Of a DNA stretch of 64,000 bases, positions 27,270-35,338 are shown piece by piece. Position 1 is the first letter of the stretch. The number at the start of each line of letters is the position of its first letter. Origin of the DNA: Haladaptatus pallidirubidus. GTDB taxonomy: Archaea > Halobacteriota > Halobacteria > Halobacteriales > Haladaptataceae. The DNA lies in NCBI RefSeq assembly GCF_020700235.1, contig NZ_CP085302.1, positions 496,001 to 560,000 on the forward strand. The letters run 5' to 3'. The notes beneath the pieces are model-generated. The model ran no database searches and was not told where the DNA came from. It saw only the letters and a program-made list of their open reading frames with translations. The position numbers and the translations under genes are program-made.

Positions 27270-27327
27270 AAGATTCGAAAGAAGAAGCCTGAAGCTCGTC
27301 GGGTGATTTGGATTCGACCAGAGTAGC
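27270..27327 (+). pseudogene. 3' fragment of a second copy of the small HTH gene
   Basis: Encodes KIRKKKPEARRVIWIRPE and stop, matching the C-terminus of the 26099-26338 product. Most base differences are at third codon positions, so the two diverged while under selection. The rest of the second copy is gone. Confidence 0.55.
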
Positions 27328-27403
27328 GGTCAGTCCCTAGAGAACAGAGTTCTGTGTAGTGACGAGCAAAAACAGGGTGATACTACAGTGAAGCGGTGAA
27401 CCG

Positions 27404-27571
27404 TTACAAATCGCGCGGTTGGACGGTTTTGCGATCGTTTTCTTCAGCTCGGCGGGCGGCATTGTCGAGGACTGAAGCGACTTCTTCATCGAGTGCATCG
27501 TAGAAGTCACTCGCCACATTCTGTCCTTCGAGCTGTTCTTTCACTGCCGCTTTGACAATCAAATCGGCCAT
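27404..27571 (-). CDS. 55-residue histone-fold (CBF/NF-Y-like) protein
   Basis: From ATG at 27571: MADLIVKAAVKEQLEG, NVASDFYDALDEEVASVLDN and AARRAEENDRKTVQPRDL. This is a short archaeal histone-fold protein: the last two helices with the conserved R-(K/R)T(V/L)xPxD end that contacts DNA in histones. Proteins nearly identical in layout are widespread in haloarchaea as nucleoid or transcription-associated proteins. It is complete at this length in haloarchaea, not truncated. No operon partner. Confidence 0.75.
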   Translation of the reverse strand: MADLIVKAAVKEQLEGQNVASDFYDALDEEVASVLDNAARRAEENDRKTVQPRDL

Positions 27572-27615
27572 ACAAGCGCCCAGACGGGATAATACTACAA
27601 AAGACCAGTGGTGAA

Positions 27616-27740
27616 ATGGTTGAAAAAGGACCAGTAATTCGGATCACTGATAACGATATTCTTTGTGTGATTCGTGAGTCCGAGTTTCCGGCAGTGACCG
27701 CTCGGTGGGGGGCAGATACTTGTCTGCATTGGTTATTGTG
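27616..27740 (+). pseudogene. Winged-helix gene remnant A
   Basis: Reads MVEKGPVIRITDNDILCVIR, then ESEFPAVTARWGADT before drifting out of similarity. It resembles the start of a common haloarchaeal winged-helix domain. A homologous remnant is at 43960-44140 (DDILWMICDSEFPA). No downstream domain remains. Confidence 0.4.
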
Positions 27741-27828
27741 TTCGTCTATTTCCTACTGTGGGAGATACGCCAAAAGATCTTGGAATCGCTAGGCAGTTTT
27801 CATCGTGTATCGAACACACGACAGGCAC

Positions 27829-28794
27829 TCATTGTGTGGTGTTATCGCTATCTTCTGGCGTGGTAGTGGGATCCGATTCAGTCGTCGATTCTGATGGTGC
27901 ATTATACAACCAGTCGGCTGTCTCGTCAACGTTCTCCTTCAGTTCGTCGTAGCTGATCTCTCCCTGGTTATACTGCTCAACCCATGCCCGTTCAATATGG
28001 TAGTAGGCCAACGGCTCACCGTATCCTTCTTGGATGGTTGCACCAAGACGGTTTGTCTGCCAGCCCTCTCCTACTCCCGCAGCAAATGCCTTGATGATAA
28101 CATCCATCTCCTCGTGTTGAGCATTTGCGTCCCTCAAATACTGCGTGTCATAAGTCACAAAGGAGCTCCCAGTATGATGGGAATAGCGAACGACGGTGAT
28201 ACCATTCGATTCGATTTCGGCGAGGAACTCATCCCGATAGTCATCTTCGCTCTTCTCGGGAGTCGAAGTCGTTGTTTCTTCTGGTGTTGACGTCGGCGTC
28301 GGTTCAGACGTTGTTTCAGGGGTTGGCGTTGAAGTCGATTCTGACGTCGATGTGGGTTCAGTTGTCGGTTCTGGTGTTGGGGCTTTTGTGGTTGATCCGT
28401 CTGGTTCAGGGGCCTTAGTAGACGTTTCCTCACTGTCTTCAGTGGTCTTATCCTCTTCAGCCGCTGTCGTGGTGGTCGACTGTAGCCCATGAGTCGTCGT
28501 TGTTTGCTGGGATTCGTCAGCTGTGGTAGTTGATTCTTCCTCTGTTGTCTGCCATGGGCCGTCATTAGCTGTAGTAGACGTTGATTCAGTACTCGTTGTC
28601 ACAGTGGAATCAGCAGTAGTTGTTGTGGTTGGCGTTGAGTCTTGTGTTGTGGTGGTTCGTGTCTCTGTAGTAGTCGTGGGTGCAGCCGTCGTAGTTTCGG
28701 TATCAATGGTTATGTTGCCAGCACAGCCAGCAAAGACGACCATCAGTGCAACGAGAATGAGAGGGATGCTTCTGGAGTAGGTGCGATAATTCAT
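27829..28794 (-). CDS. Thr-rich surface lipoprotein
   Basis: A 321-residue lipoprotein. The signal with lipobox VFAGC is at about 12-25. A long Thr/Ser/Glu/Pro-rich stretch (about 30-190), a probable O-glycosylated stalk, follows. A folded C-terminal domain (about 195-305) contains YRDEFLAEIESNGITVVRYS and WVEQYNQGEISYDELKENVD; I do not recognise it. The extreme C-terminus is again Thr-rich. The first ATG at 28809 would add five residues. It is membrane-anchored outside the cell. Confidence 0.7.
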   Translation of the reverse strand: MNYRTYSRSIPLILVALMVVFAGCAGNITIDTETTTAAPTTTTETRTTTTQDSTPTTTTTADSTVTTSTESTSTTANDGPWQTTEEESTTTADESQQTTTTHGLQSTTTTAAEEDKTTEDSEETSTKAPEPDGSTTKAPTPEPTTEPTSTSESTSTPTPETTSEPTPTSTPEETTTSTPEKSEDDYRDEFLAEIESNGITVVRYSHHTGSSFVTYDTQYLRDANAQHEEMDVIIKAFAAGVGEGWQTNRLGATIQEGYGEPLAYYHIERAWVEQYNQGEISYDELKENVDETADWLYNAPSESTTESDPTTTPEDSDNTTQ

Positions 28795-28988
28795 AGGATT
28801 GGTTACCATATTTAGATACGTTCTATAATTATATAATTATGTATGGGTTAAAAGAGAATATATTACAATATCAGAACAGAATTGATAAAAAAGATCGTGT
28901 TAAGGTTAGAGTTTATTTCCTCAATAGTACAGACATTATCCTTAAATTGAGTGGATATTTTATATTGTAAGTGTGCGTATGTATCTTC

Positions 28989-29216
28989 ATGATTCAAAAT
29001 CGAATTAGTATGCTTGGAAGGTGGATCGATAACCAATCAGCAGTCATCCGAATCGTTGCATTCATTGGAGGATTCGTTGCATTCCGGCTTGCGCAGATGG
29101 GTACCTACGTTGCTGAGGGAATGGGTGATGTATGATTTGTGCTCGTTGGTATTCCTGTCATTGCCGTTGCCCTCCTGTCGTTGTATGTCGTCTTCGTCAC
29201 TGCTCGCTCATTCTGA
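28989..29216 (+). pseudogene. Small membrane protein interrupted by an in-frame TGA
   Basis: From ATG 28989: MIQNRISMLGRWIDNQSAV, one hydrophobic segment, GMGDV, then TGA at 29133-29135, then in the same frame FVLVGIPVIAVALLSLYVVF and VTARSF to TGA at 29214. Without the internal stop it would be a 75-residue two-helix protein. Haloarchaea are not known to read TGA as an amino acid, so a nonsense mutation is the simplest view. Confidence 0.5.
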
Positions 29217-29380
29217 CGAGGTTGGCGCGGTAGCCGGCCGATCGCATGAGTAACAGGCATGCATTTACTGTTTTCTAACATGGAGCGACAATCAGAGTAG
29301 CAAAGAGCCGTTGCGCTCATTCAGGATTGGGGATTGCTAGAGTTAGCATACAATACTAATCGCAGCATCCTCGTATTTCT

Positions 29381-29488
29381 GACTGTCTCGTGGTGGTACG
29401 AATTTTATACCGTCCTCGTAATTTGTGACTGTCCGTTATCCTGACCAGCACAACAGAAGTTGGTAGTATTGCAGCATGTAGGACAGTC
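29381..29488. repeat. Second GACTGTC repeat cluster
   Basis: GACTGTC occurs at 29381 and 29427, and GGACAGTC at 29481. The segment 29427-29510 is homologous to 114-185: both contain GACCAGCACAACAGAA and a GCAGC.TGT(G/A)GGAC(T/A)GTC block at equal spacing. It lies 3' of the Mrr gene, as the first array lies 3' of the PIN gene. Confidence 0.65.
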
Positions 29489-29533
29489 GTCCTGGTACCA
29501 GTAGAAAATAGGCGTATTCGGCTGAATTTTTAA

Positions 29534-30949
29534 TTAACCTTCCCAAGATTTCTCGCGCCGATATAGATAGATAGCGGCCGGGATGATAGCCAATAGCGGA
29601 ATAGCGGAACCAACCAGATATGCCCTCGATCTATTTTTACGAATCGAGTAAAAACCCGTTTTCTTCATGTCCATAAATAAAGCAACCGGTAGAAGTACCC
29701 AGGAAGCCAAGATCAAAAATCCACTGAGTGCACCAGAAACAGCGAATGATAATATCCACCCGATTATTCCACCAATAGTTGCATAGAACCAGTGTGAGCG
29801 GGTCAAATCCAGATTAACCGACTCATGCTGGCTTCTCTCTTTTTTCTGTGCAGATGATTCAACATCTATTCCCGACGATTCAGACTGAGACCCAAACTTC
29901 TCCTGTTTCTGTAAATCCGAGTCAAATGTTGAACCGTCATCATGAGTAGATCGAGTAGAATCAGATATTCTCTCTTTATAAAATTCAGAATTCTTGAATT
30001 TGGAATATAGATTGGACGCCTTCTGCTTAACACGGCGGGTCTGCTTCTTTTGTTCAAATAAATCCTTACCGGTATTTGATAACCAAGCACCATCCGGAAT
30101 ACCACGCTCGATTACACCAATAATTGGTCCTGACTCATGACCTTTGATTGCTTTCTGGTTAATGTATTTGGTCAAATCTTCAACGTAGACGTTTCCCTCC
30201 TCATCGATGTGAATATCATCCTTGAGAAAAACAAGTCGATCCTTATTTGCTGAGAATCGTCGTTCGAATCCCTCCTCGGGAAGATTGTCAAATATCCCTA
30301 TCTCGCTCGCATCGAATGGATTAAGCTTAACTCGTCCCTGAGCGCTCTCCATTGCGCGAGTTGCTCGATACTGTTCTTCCTCCAAATACGTATCCAAATC
30401 TTGACCGATGAGTTCCTCTAAATCATCACGGTCATCAATATCAACAAGAAGACGTTCCTCGGATTTGCGTCCTGCTCGTGGTCGTGATCCGCCTCCACTA
30501 GGTTGTCCAAGATATTCTTCGACTATATCGTATGCTGCAAGACCGTCAATTAGAGATACGAGGCCCTTACCATCGATAATTTTTACATTGAGGTCTTTTG
30601 CACGGTCCTTGGCTGAATTTGTAAACCGGCCAGTGGTGACAATTATCGCCTCGTCTGTATCCGGTTCCTGCTGCTTTAACGCAGAGTACTGTTGAATAGC
30701 AGGTCCTCCCACTGGATTGTCATCACTATATCGTTTCGCCTGAATCAACGATTTCCGGTTATATGGAGAACTCCGCGTCACGCGGACGTCAACGCCCGCG
30801 TCTCCGGATTGCTGTTCAACCTCAGCGTTCCAACCCTGTGCCTCCCACAAATCGGCGATGAGATGCTCAAAGTCAAAGTCATCCATTGACTGGAGCCGAC
30901 GTCGAAGATGATCTGGATCCCAGGTTGGTTCGTCCTTTTCGACTTCCAT
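29534..30949 (-). CDS. mrr: Mrr-type restriction endonuclease with membrane anchor
   Basis: A 471-residue protein. The N-terminal Mrr-like PD-(D/E)xK domain spans about 20-135: FEHLIADLW, then D50/D54 in GDAGVDV and Q70-A-K72 in LIQAKRY. A variable charged middle (about 150-375) leads to two or three hydrophobic helices at about 395-465 (FYATIGGIIGWILSF; GFLILASWVLLPVALFM; AYLVGSAIPLLAIIPAAIYL). Mrr enzymes cut methylated or foreign DNA. Membrane tethering would place cleavage at the site of DNA entry, which is inference. The gene is AT-richer than the window average. It stands at the left edge of the defence island. Confidence 0.8.
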   Translation of the reverse strand: MEVEKDEPTWDPDHLRRRLQSMDDFDFEHLIADLWEAQGWNAEVEQQSGDAGVDVRVTRSSPYNRKSLIQAKRYSDDNPVGGPAIQQYSALKQQEPDTDEAIIVTTGRFTNSAKDRAKDLNVKIIDGKGLVSLIDGLAAYDIVEEYLGQPSGGGSRPRAGRKSEERLLVDIDDRDDLEELIGQDLDTYLEEEQYRATRAMESAQGRVKLNPFDASEIGIFDNLPEEGFERRFSANKDRLVFLKDDIHIDEEGNVYVEDLTKYINQKAIKGHESGPIIGVIERGIPDGAWLSNTGKDLFEQKKQTRRVKQKASNLYSKFKNSEFYKERISDSTRSTHDDGSTFDSDLQKQEKFGSQSESSGIDVESSAQKKERSQHESVNLDLTRSHWFYATIGGIIGWILSFAVSGALSGFLILASWVLLPVALFMDMKKTGFYSIRKNRSRAYLVGSAIPLLAIIPAAIYLYRREKSWEG

Positions 30950-31238
30950 ACAGAATAGAATTTAAACAGAGGCATAAAAAGCTACTACTACGAATACCAA
31001 AATTTGGTTCTTGTTTTATGTTTTGTATGTTACGTTCAAGACGACCAATGAATGGTCGTTGACATCCCCCAAATCGATTCTTCATCCCCTGCTGCTAAAG
31101 ATTATTGATTAAATCGCTTGAATGGGCATGACGGGCGGGATTGCGGGGGTAGCTTAGGTGGCCACGTCGGACGACAGATGTGGTTGTAAACGGGCTTGTC
31201 GAGGAGAGATATTCAAAAGAAGCTCCGAAAAACACCCG
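30950..31238. other. Spacer upstream of mrr
   Basis: AT-rich; contains the mrr promoter region and the end of the neighbouring lipoprotein gene. No other feature seen. Confidence 0.3.
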
Positions 31239-32195
31239 TTATCTGGATGCTTCAGTTGTGTATCCTACATTCTCTGTCGTGGTGTTGATTGTCGATCTGC
31301 TCGTTTCTGTCGTTGTAGTGGTTGTAGATGTGGTTGTACCACGTGTTGTCGTCGTCCCCTTATTCTTCGTTGTAGTCGGTGGGTGCTCACGAGTCGTTTG
31401 AGACGTCGTCGTTGTTGATTCCGGCAGTGTTGTCGTTGTGGTTGTCGTGGTCGACGGAGTCCGCGTCGTCCTAGTCGTCGGAATATTGGGTGAGAATCGA
31501 ATCGTCTCGACGATCCGACGGGAGAACTCATCGGTGGTCATGAACCCGTCCAACACGGCTTCCGCATCTTTGGTCATCACCGAATAGCCTCCGATATCAT
31601 CACCATCCTCGTCTTGCAGAGTGGCTCGGAGTTCGGATGGTGGGCTCTCAACTTTGGTGGTGAATCGTACCCAACGGCCAGCCACAGTTCCGATTTCTCC
31701 AGCCAATCCATCGAGGAGGGTTGTCTCGTTGGTTGTATGGATGATTTTCACGATATCACGCCACGTAGTCGCATTGGAAACGTTGACCCCTTCTGATTGG
31801 AGACTGTCGATCAACCATTCCAATGCACTGTCAACGGACATCGTTTCCTTCGATGTCGTAGATGGAGTCTCAACAGGGACATCGACGGTGATTGTTGACT
31901 TTGATGATTCGGTCGATGTCTTCTGATCTGTCGCTTGTGAGTGTGATGTCGAGGATGGTTCTGCCGAGGTATCCTCTGATGACTCACTGGTGGGTGACTG
32001 TGTTGTGGCAGTCACCGTTTCAACGGTCGATGCGATCGTTTCTGTCACTGCTGTCTTCGAGTCTGGCGTTTTCGAGGACGTTTCGGGCTTATTGGTTTCG
32101 ATGGACCCGAGGATGTCCGAACACCCAGCAAGCATACCGAGACTCGTTGTGGCTAATACCGATGTGAGAAACCGTCGCCGTGATCTATTGGTCAT
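31239..32195 (-). CDS. Tat-type Ser/Thr-rich lipoprotein
   Basis: A 318-residue product beginning NRSRRRFLTSVLATT and a lipobox LAGC (C25). Ser/Thr-rich linkers flank a central folded part (about 115-215: DSALEWLIDSLQSEGVNVSN, TTLLDGLAGEIGTVAGRWV, GGYSVMTKDAEAVLDGFM). A long Thr-rich tail follows (about 225-318). Probably an exported, glycosylated surface protein. Its neighbour at 32222-32953 is on the same strand 26 bp upstream, so the two may be cotranscribed. Function unknown. Confidence 0.7.
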   Translation of the reverse strand: MTNRSRRRFLTSVLATTSLGMLAGCSDILGSIETNKPETSSKTPDSKTAVTETIASTVETVTATTQSPTSESSEDTSAEPSSTSHSQATDQKTSTESSKSTITVDVPVETPSTTSKETMSVDSALEWLIDSLQSEGVNVSNATTWRDIVKIIHTTNETTLLDGLAGEIGTVAGRWVRFTTKVESPPSELRATLQDEDGDDIGGYSVMTKDAEAVLDGFMTTDEFSRRIVETIRFSPNIPTTRTTRTPSTTTTTTTTLPESTTTTSQTTREHPPTTTKNKGTTTTRGTTTSTTTTTTETSRSTINTTTENVGYTTEASR

Positions 32196-32221
32196 GAAAA
32201 TAGGGTGGTCAACTGGCTGTC

Positions 32222-32953
32222 TCAGCAGTCGTCTTGTGAATCCTTTTCGGTAGACGAGTCGTCCGAATCGGAATCTTCGGAGTCATCGCTTTCCGAGCTT
32301 TCGCTCTCATCTGATTCAGTGTCGTCACCCGACCGGGTATCGTCTGAGGAATCACCGCTTGACTCGCTGTCGTCGGAGTCATCGGTCGTATCATCCGAAG
32401 TGGACTCGTCAGAGTCGTCTTCGGTGGTCGTCTCTTCCTCAGTTGTCGTGGTTTCATCAGAGGAGTCGCCGGTGGTGTCTTCCTCTTCAGGCGTCGTCTC
32501 GTCGGTCGTTGTTTCCTCGTTTGGATCAATCGATGCCCGGTATTTCTCTTGGTCACTGCGAGCAACGACGTTTTCGTCAGTATCGAGGATGGCGTACACG
32601 TCCGCTTCGGAGTTGTTCATCTCATAATCGGGCTGGTCCATGTCTATAGCGCCTTCAGGGACCTCTCCCGCACCGGTTGCAATTTTGATTGTGCCACCCG
32701 CGGAAATCGTATAGCCGGAGGGAATCGAATATCGTTGATCTTCCCCGTCGTTTACGTACTCGAAGTCGACGTAATGCCCGTCAAGGCTGAACGGCGAGTC
32801 GGTCGTATTTTTGACGAGAAGGTGCTCTTCGTCAGGATGTGGATCAAGGAGGAGTGGAACATTAGAGTCTGCACCAAGAACTTGCGTCGCACCGATACCC
32901 ACTGTTGCTACCGCTCCGATTGCGCCAAGAACGCTTCGTCGTGTCTGCTTCAT
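32222..32953 (-). CDS. Exported lamin-tail-domain protein with Asp/Ser-rich tail
   Basis: A 243-residue protein with a Tat signal (TRRSVLGAIGAVATVG). The lamin-tail-like beta domain (about 35-135) reads EHLLVKNTTDSPFSLDGHYV, then GYTISAGGTIKIATGAGEVP. A low-complexity tail of Glu/Thr, then Asp/Ser repeats, fills residues 145-243 and ends in Cys. Such domains occur in secreted nucleases and surface proteins; no nuclease domain is present here. Likely surface-exposed. Confidence 0.7.
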   Translation of the reverse strand: MKQTRRSVLGAIGAVATVGIGATQVLGADSNVPLLLDPHPDEEHLLVKNTTDSPFSLDGHYVDFEYVNDGEDQRYSIPSGYTISAGGTIKIATGAGEVPEGAIDMDQPDYEMNNSEADVYAILDTDENVVARSDQEKYRASIDPNEETTTDETTPEEEDTTGDSSDETTTTEEETTTEDDSDESTSDDTTDDSDDSESSGDSSDDTRSGDDTESDESESSESDDSEDSDSDDSSTEKDSQDDC

Positions 32954-33284
32954 ATACAGCTATGGAATTAGTTGGCGAGCAGATAAATCTATGTCAGACG
33001 TTCTGGAAATTTCTAAATAGTATTGAATAAATGCAGTTTCGAATACTAGAGTTGAGAATAGACTCAGGGTGGTTAAGGCAAGTTAGAACACGGGAAATTG
33101 AGTCCCCGGGTGGGTATCTGGTGGATACCCGAAGAATAGGTGCAATAGGTAGAACAGGTATGCATTATAGAAGCGACTCCTCTTTGGTGTCGTCATTTTA
33201 TTCTGCACAGTGAGTAGGACACATTCAGACACGTTCGCGCCAACCTCCGACAATCGTGTCTATGGAGGTTGATAATAGAATAAT
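32954..33284. other. Divergent promoter spacer
   Basis: Lies between the divergently read lamin-tail gene and mcrB and must hold both promoters. A short hairpin (GGGTATC...GATACCC, about 33114-33131) is present; I see no gene. Confidence 0.35.
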
Positions 33285-35330
33285 ATGGGAAATTACTATA
33301 TTCCTCAGTCCATGTTTGGATTCATGGATGAGTCATCTAATATCTGTATTTTCAATATCAACAAGTCAAATTGGCAACAGTGCGTCACTGGGCCAGAGAA
33401 TTCCGATTTCCACGATGAGAGATCTATAGGGAATCCTTGTCAAGGTGTTCGACCAAACTCCAAGGTGCCAGCGACACGACTTGAACCAGGAGATCTTGTA
33501 CTAGCACGCCGAACGGGAGGATCAGAGAAAGGCGTAAAAGGAATATGGGAATATCGAGACAAAGTTGACGTCAGTGAGAAGCCTGGCGCATCTCTATGGT
33601 CCGACACAGATTATCAGTGGATTCTGTATTGTGATCCAATTCAGCGTGAGCTTGACACGCCCTTTGAGGAAGATTGGGAAGAGATCACCGAGTTACTCAA
33701 TCTCGAATCCATCTATTCAGCCACTGGGAAAATCCAAGGTGCAGTTAGCGGAATAGACTCCGATTTAGAAAACTATTATCTTGAGAACCTGATCGCTCAT
33801 GAAGCGATTAATGATCAAGCCCGAAATCGGCTCAAGGAAGAATTCGACAAGCAAACCTCTTCTCTACCCGTTTTAGACACGCAGTACTCAATAGATTGTG
33901 GAGATAAGCTCACAGCACCAAATAAGGAACCGTTAGAAGCAGTCAAAATTGAGCGTCAGTTACTGAAAGCTCGGCAATTGGTCTTCTACGGCCCACCAGG
34001 TACTGGGAAAACATATACTGCACGTCAGTTTGCTCGTTGGTGGCTCAATCAGCAATCGGATTTCACGCCCAGTAAAGAACAGCTCGAAACAGTCACGTTC
34101 CATCCGTCGTTCTCGTACGAGGATTTCATCGAGGGTCTGACTGCCGAGGCTGATGGCGGAGCTGTCGAGTATCGTATCGAGGATGGGGTTTTCAAACGAA
34201 TCTGCAAGCGAGCGACGACAGCATACCAGCACGCAAAGCACAACGACGATATCGATGAAGCGCGGCGCTTCGTCCTGATTGTCGACGAGATCAATCGCGG
34301 GAATCTCGCACAGATCTTCGGCGAGACTATTACCCTCCTTGAAAGCGACAAACGGCTTGACCAACCGAATGAGGTCGAGATTACACTCGCCCACTCACGA
34401 GAGTCATTCACCGTTCCACCGAATCTCTACGTTATCGGGACGATGAACACAGCGGATAGATCGATTGCGCTGGTCGATGCAGCGCTTCGACGTCGGTTCC
34501 GCTTCTTGGCATTCCCACCGAATTACTCGGTTGTGATCGATCACCATGGCTTCGATGGATTGGATGAGATTCACGATACGGCTCGAATGAGTGTGGATCC
34601 GTTTCAGAGTTTAATTGCCCTATCGGTATTGGCGGTTCGTGAGCTAAACGAAACCATCGTCGATACACCTGATTTGGGGAAGGGCAAGCAGATCGGTCAC
34701 TCGTATCTAATGAATTTCGACGATGCTGACGATATTGTCGATGCCTGGAAGTACGAAATTCTCCCACTACTTGAGGAGTACTACTTCGGGCAGTTTGTAC
34801 GAATTCGAGAAGAACTGTTTCAAACAAGTGGAGGGCGGTTGTTCCACTGGGAAACGGAGGAGATCGCAGACTTCACGCGGGATGATCTACGACGGTCACT
34901 CGCTGACTTCGTCGGTATCGAGTTAGTAGAGCCGGAGGTCAACGGTGATGCTGTCGAAGGCGAAGAGACAGTCTACACGCTCAATCTTCTTCTAGACGAA
35001 GGAGTACTCCAAGCCGGGGATGAGTTAGTCTTCGATGAAGAAAAGGTGCCCGAGAATTCTGACCCTCCGTATGATCCTTCTGATTCGTTCTGGCGATGTG
35101 AAGTTACGGGGAGAGTGGGTCAGAGTAACGGTGTTCGGTGGTTATTCAACAATGAGGAATATTCATTCTCTGGGGTAGCTCAGGCCATTCTCGAACAGGC
35201 ATCAGATCACAGAAGTCGTGTCTCCGGGACTAGTTATTTCCGCCATCCTGATTTCGATAACAAGCTCCTCGTTGAGCTTCGTGATGAAGTACAGTCGGGG
35301 GCACTCACTAACGCGAATCGGGAGAACTAA
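33285..35330 (+). CDS. mcrB: McrB-type AAA GTPase with EVE-like N-terminus
   Basis: A 681-residue protein. The N-terminal segment (about 1-135, PGDLVLARRTGGSEKGVKGI) looks like an EVE/PUA-type modified-base reader. The AAA domain has GPPGTGKT (236-243), the McrB signature DEINRGN (334-340) and MNTADRS (387-393). The C-terminal 120 residues (about 555-675, with WRCEVTG and YSFSGVAQAIL) resemble a RAMA-type domain. McrB recognises modified DNA and, with GTP hydrolysis, drives McrC cleavage. It is followed 8 bp later by mcrC, so they form an operon. An N-terminal reader plus a C-terminal RAMA-like module is unusual and may set base specificity. Confidence 0.85.
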   Translation: MGNYYIPQSMFGFMDESSNICIFNINKSNWQQCVTGPENSDFHDERSIGNPCQGVRPNSKVPATRLEPGDLVLARRTGGSEKGVKGIWEYRDKVDVSEKPGASLWSDTDYQWILYCDPIQRELDTPFEEDWEEITELLNLESIYSATGKIQGAVSGIDSDLENYYLENLIAHEAINDQARNRLKEEFDKQTSSLPVLDTQYSIDCGDKLTAPNKEPLEAVKIERQLLKARQLVFYGPPGTGKTYTARQFARWWLNQQSDFTPSKEQLETVTFHPSFSYEDFIEGLTAEADGGAVEYRIEDGVFKRICKRATTAYQHAKHNDDIDEARRFVLIVDEINRGNLAQIFGETITLLESDKRLDQPNEVEITLAHSRESFTVPPNLYVIGTMNTADRSIALVDAALRRRFRFLAFPPNYSVVIDHHGFDGLDEIHDTARMSVDPFQSLIALSVLAVRELNETIVDTPDLGKGKQIGHSYLMNFDDADDIVDAWKYEILPLLEEYYFGQFVRIREELFQTSGGRLFHWETEEIADFTRDDLRRSLADFVGIELVEPEVNGDAVEGEETVYTLNLLLDEGVLQAGDELVFDEEKVPENSDPPYDPSDSFWRCEVTGRVGQSNGVRWLFNNEEYSFSGVAQAILEQASDHRSRVSGTSYFRHPDFDNKLLVELRDEVQSGALTNANREN

Positions 35331-35338
35331 CCAAACCA

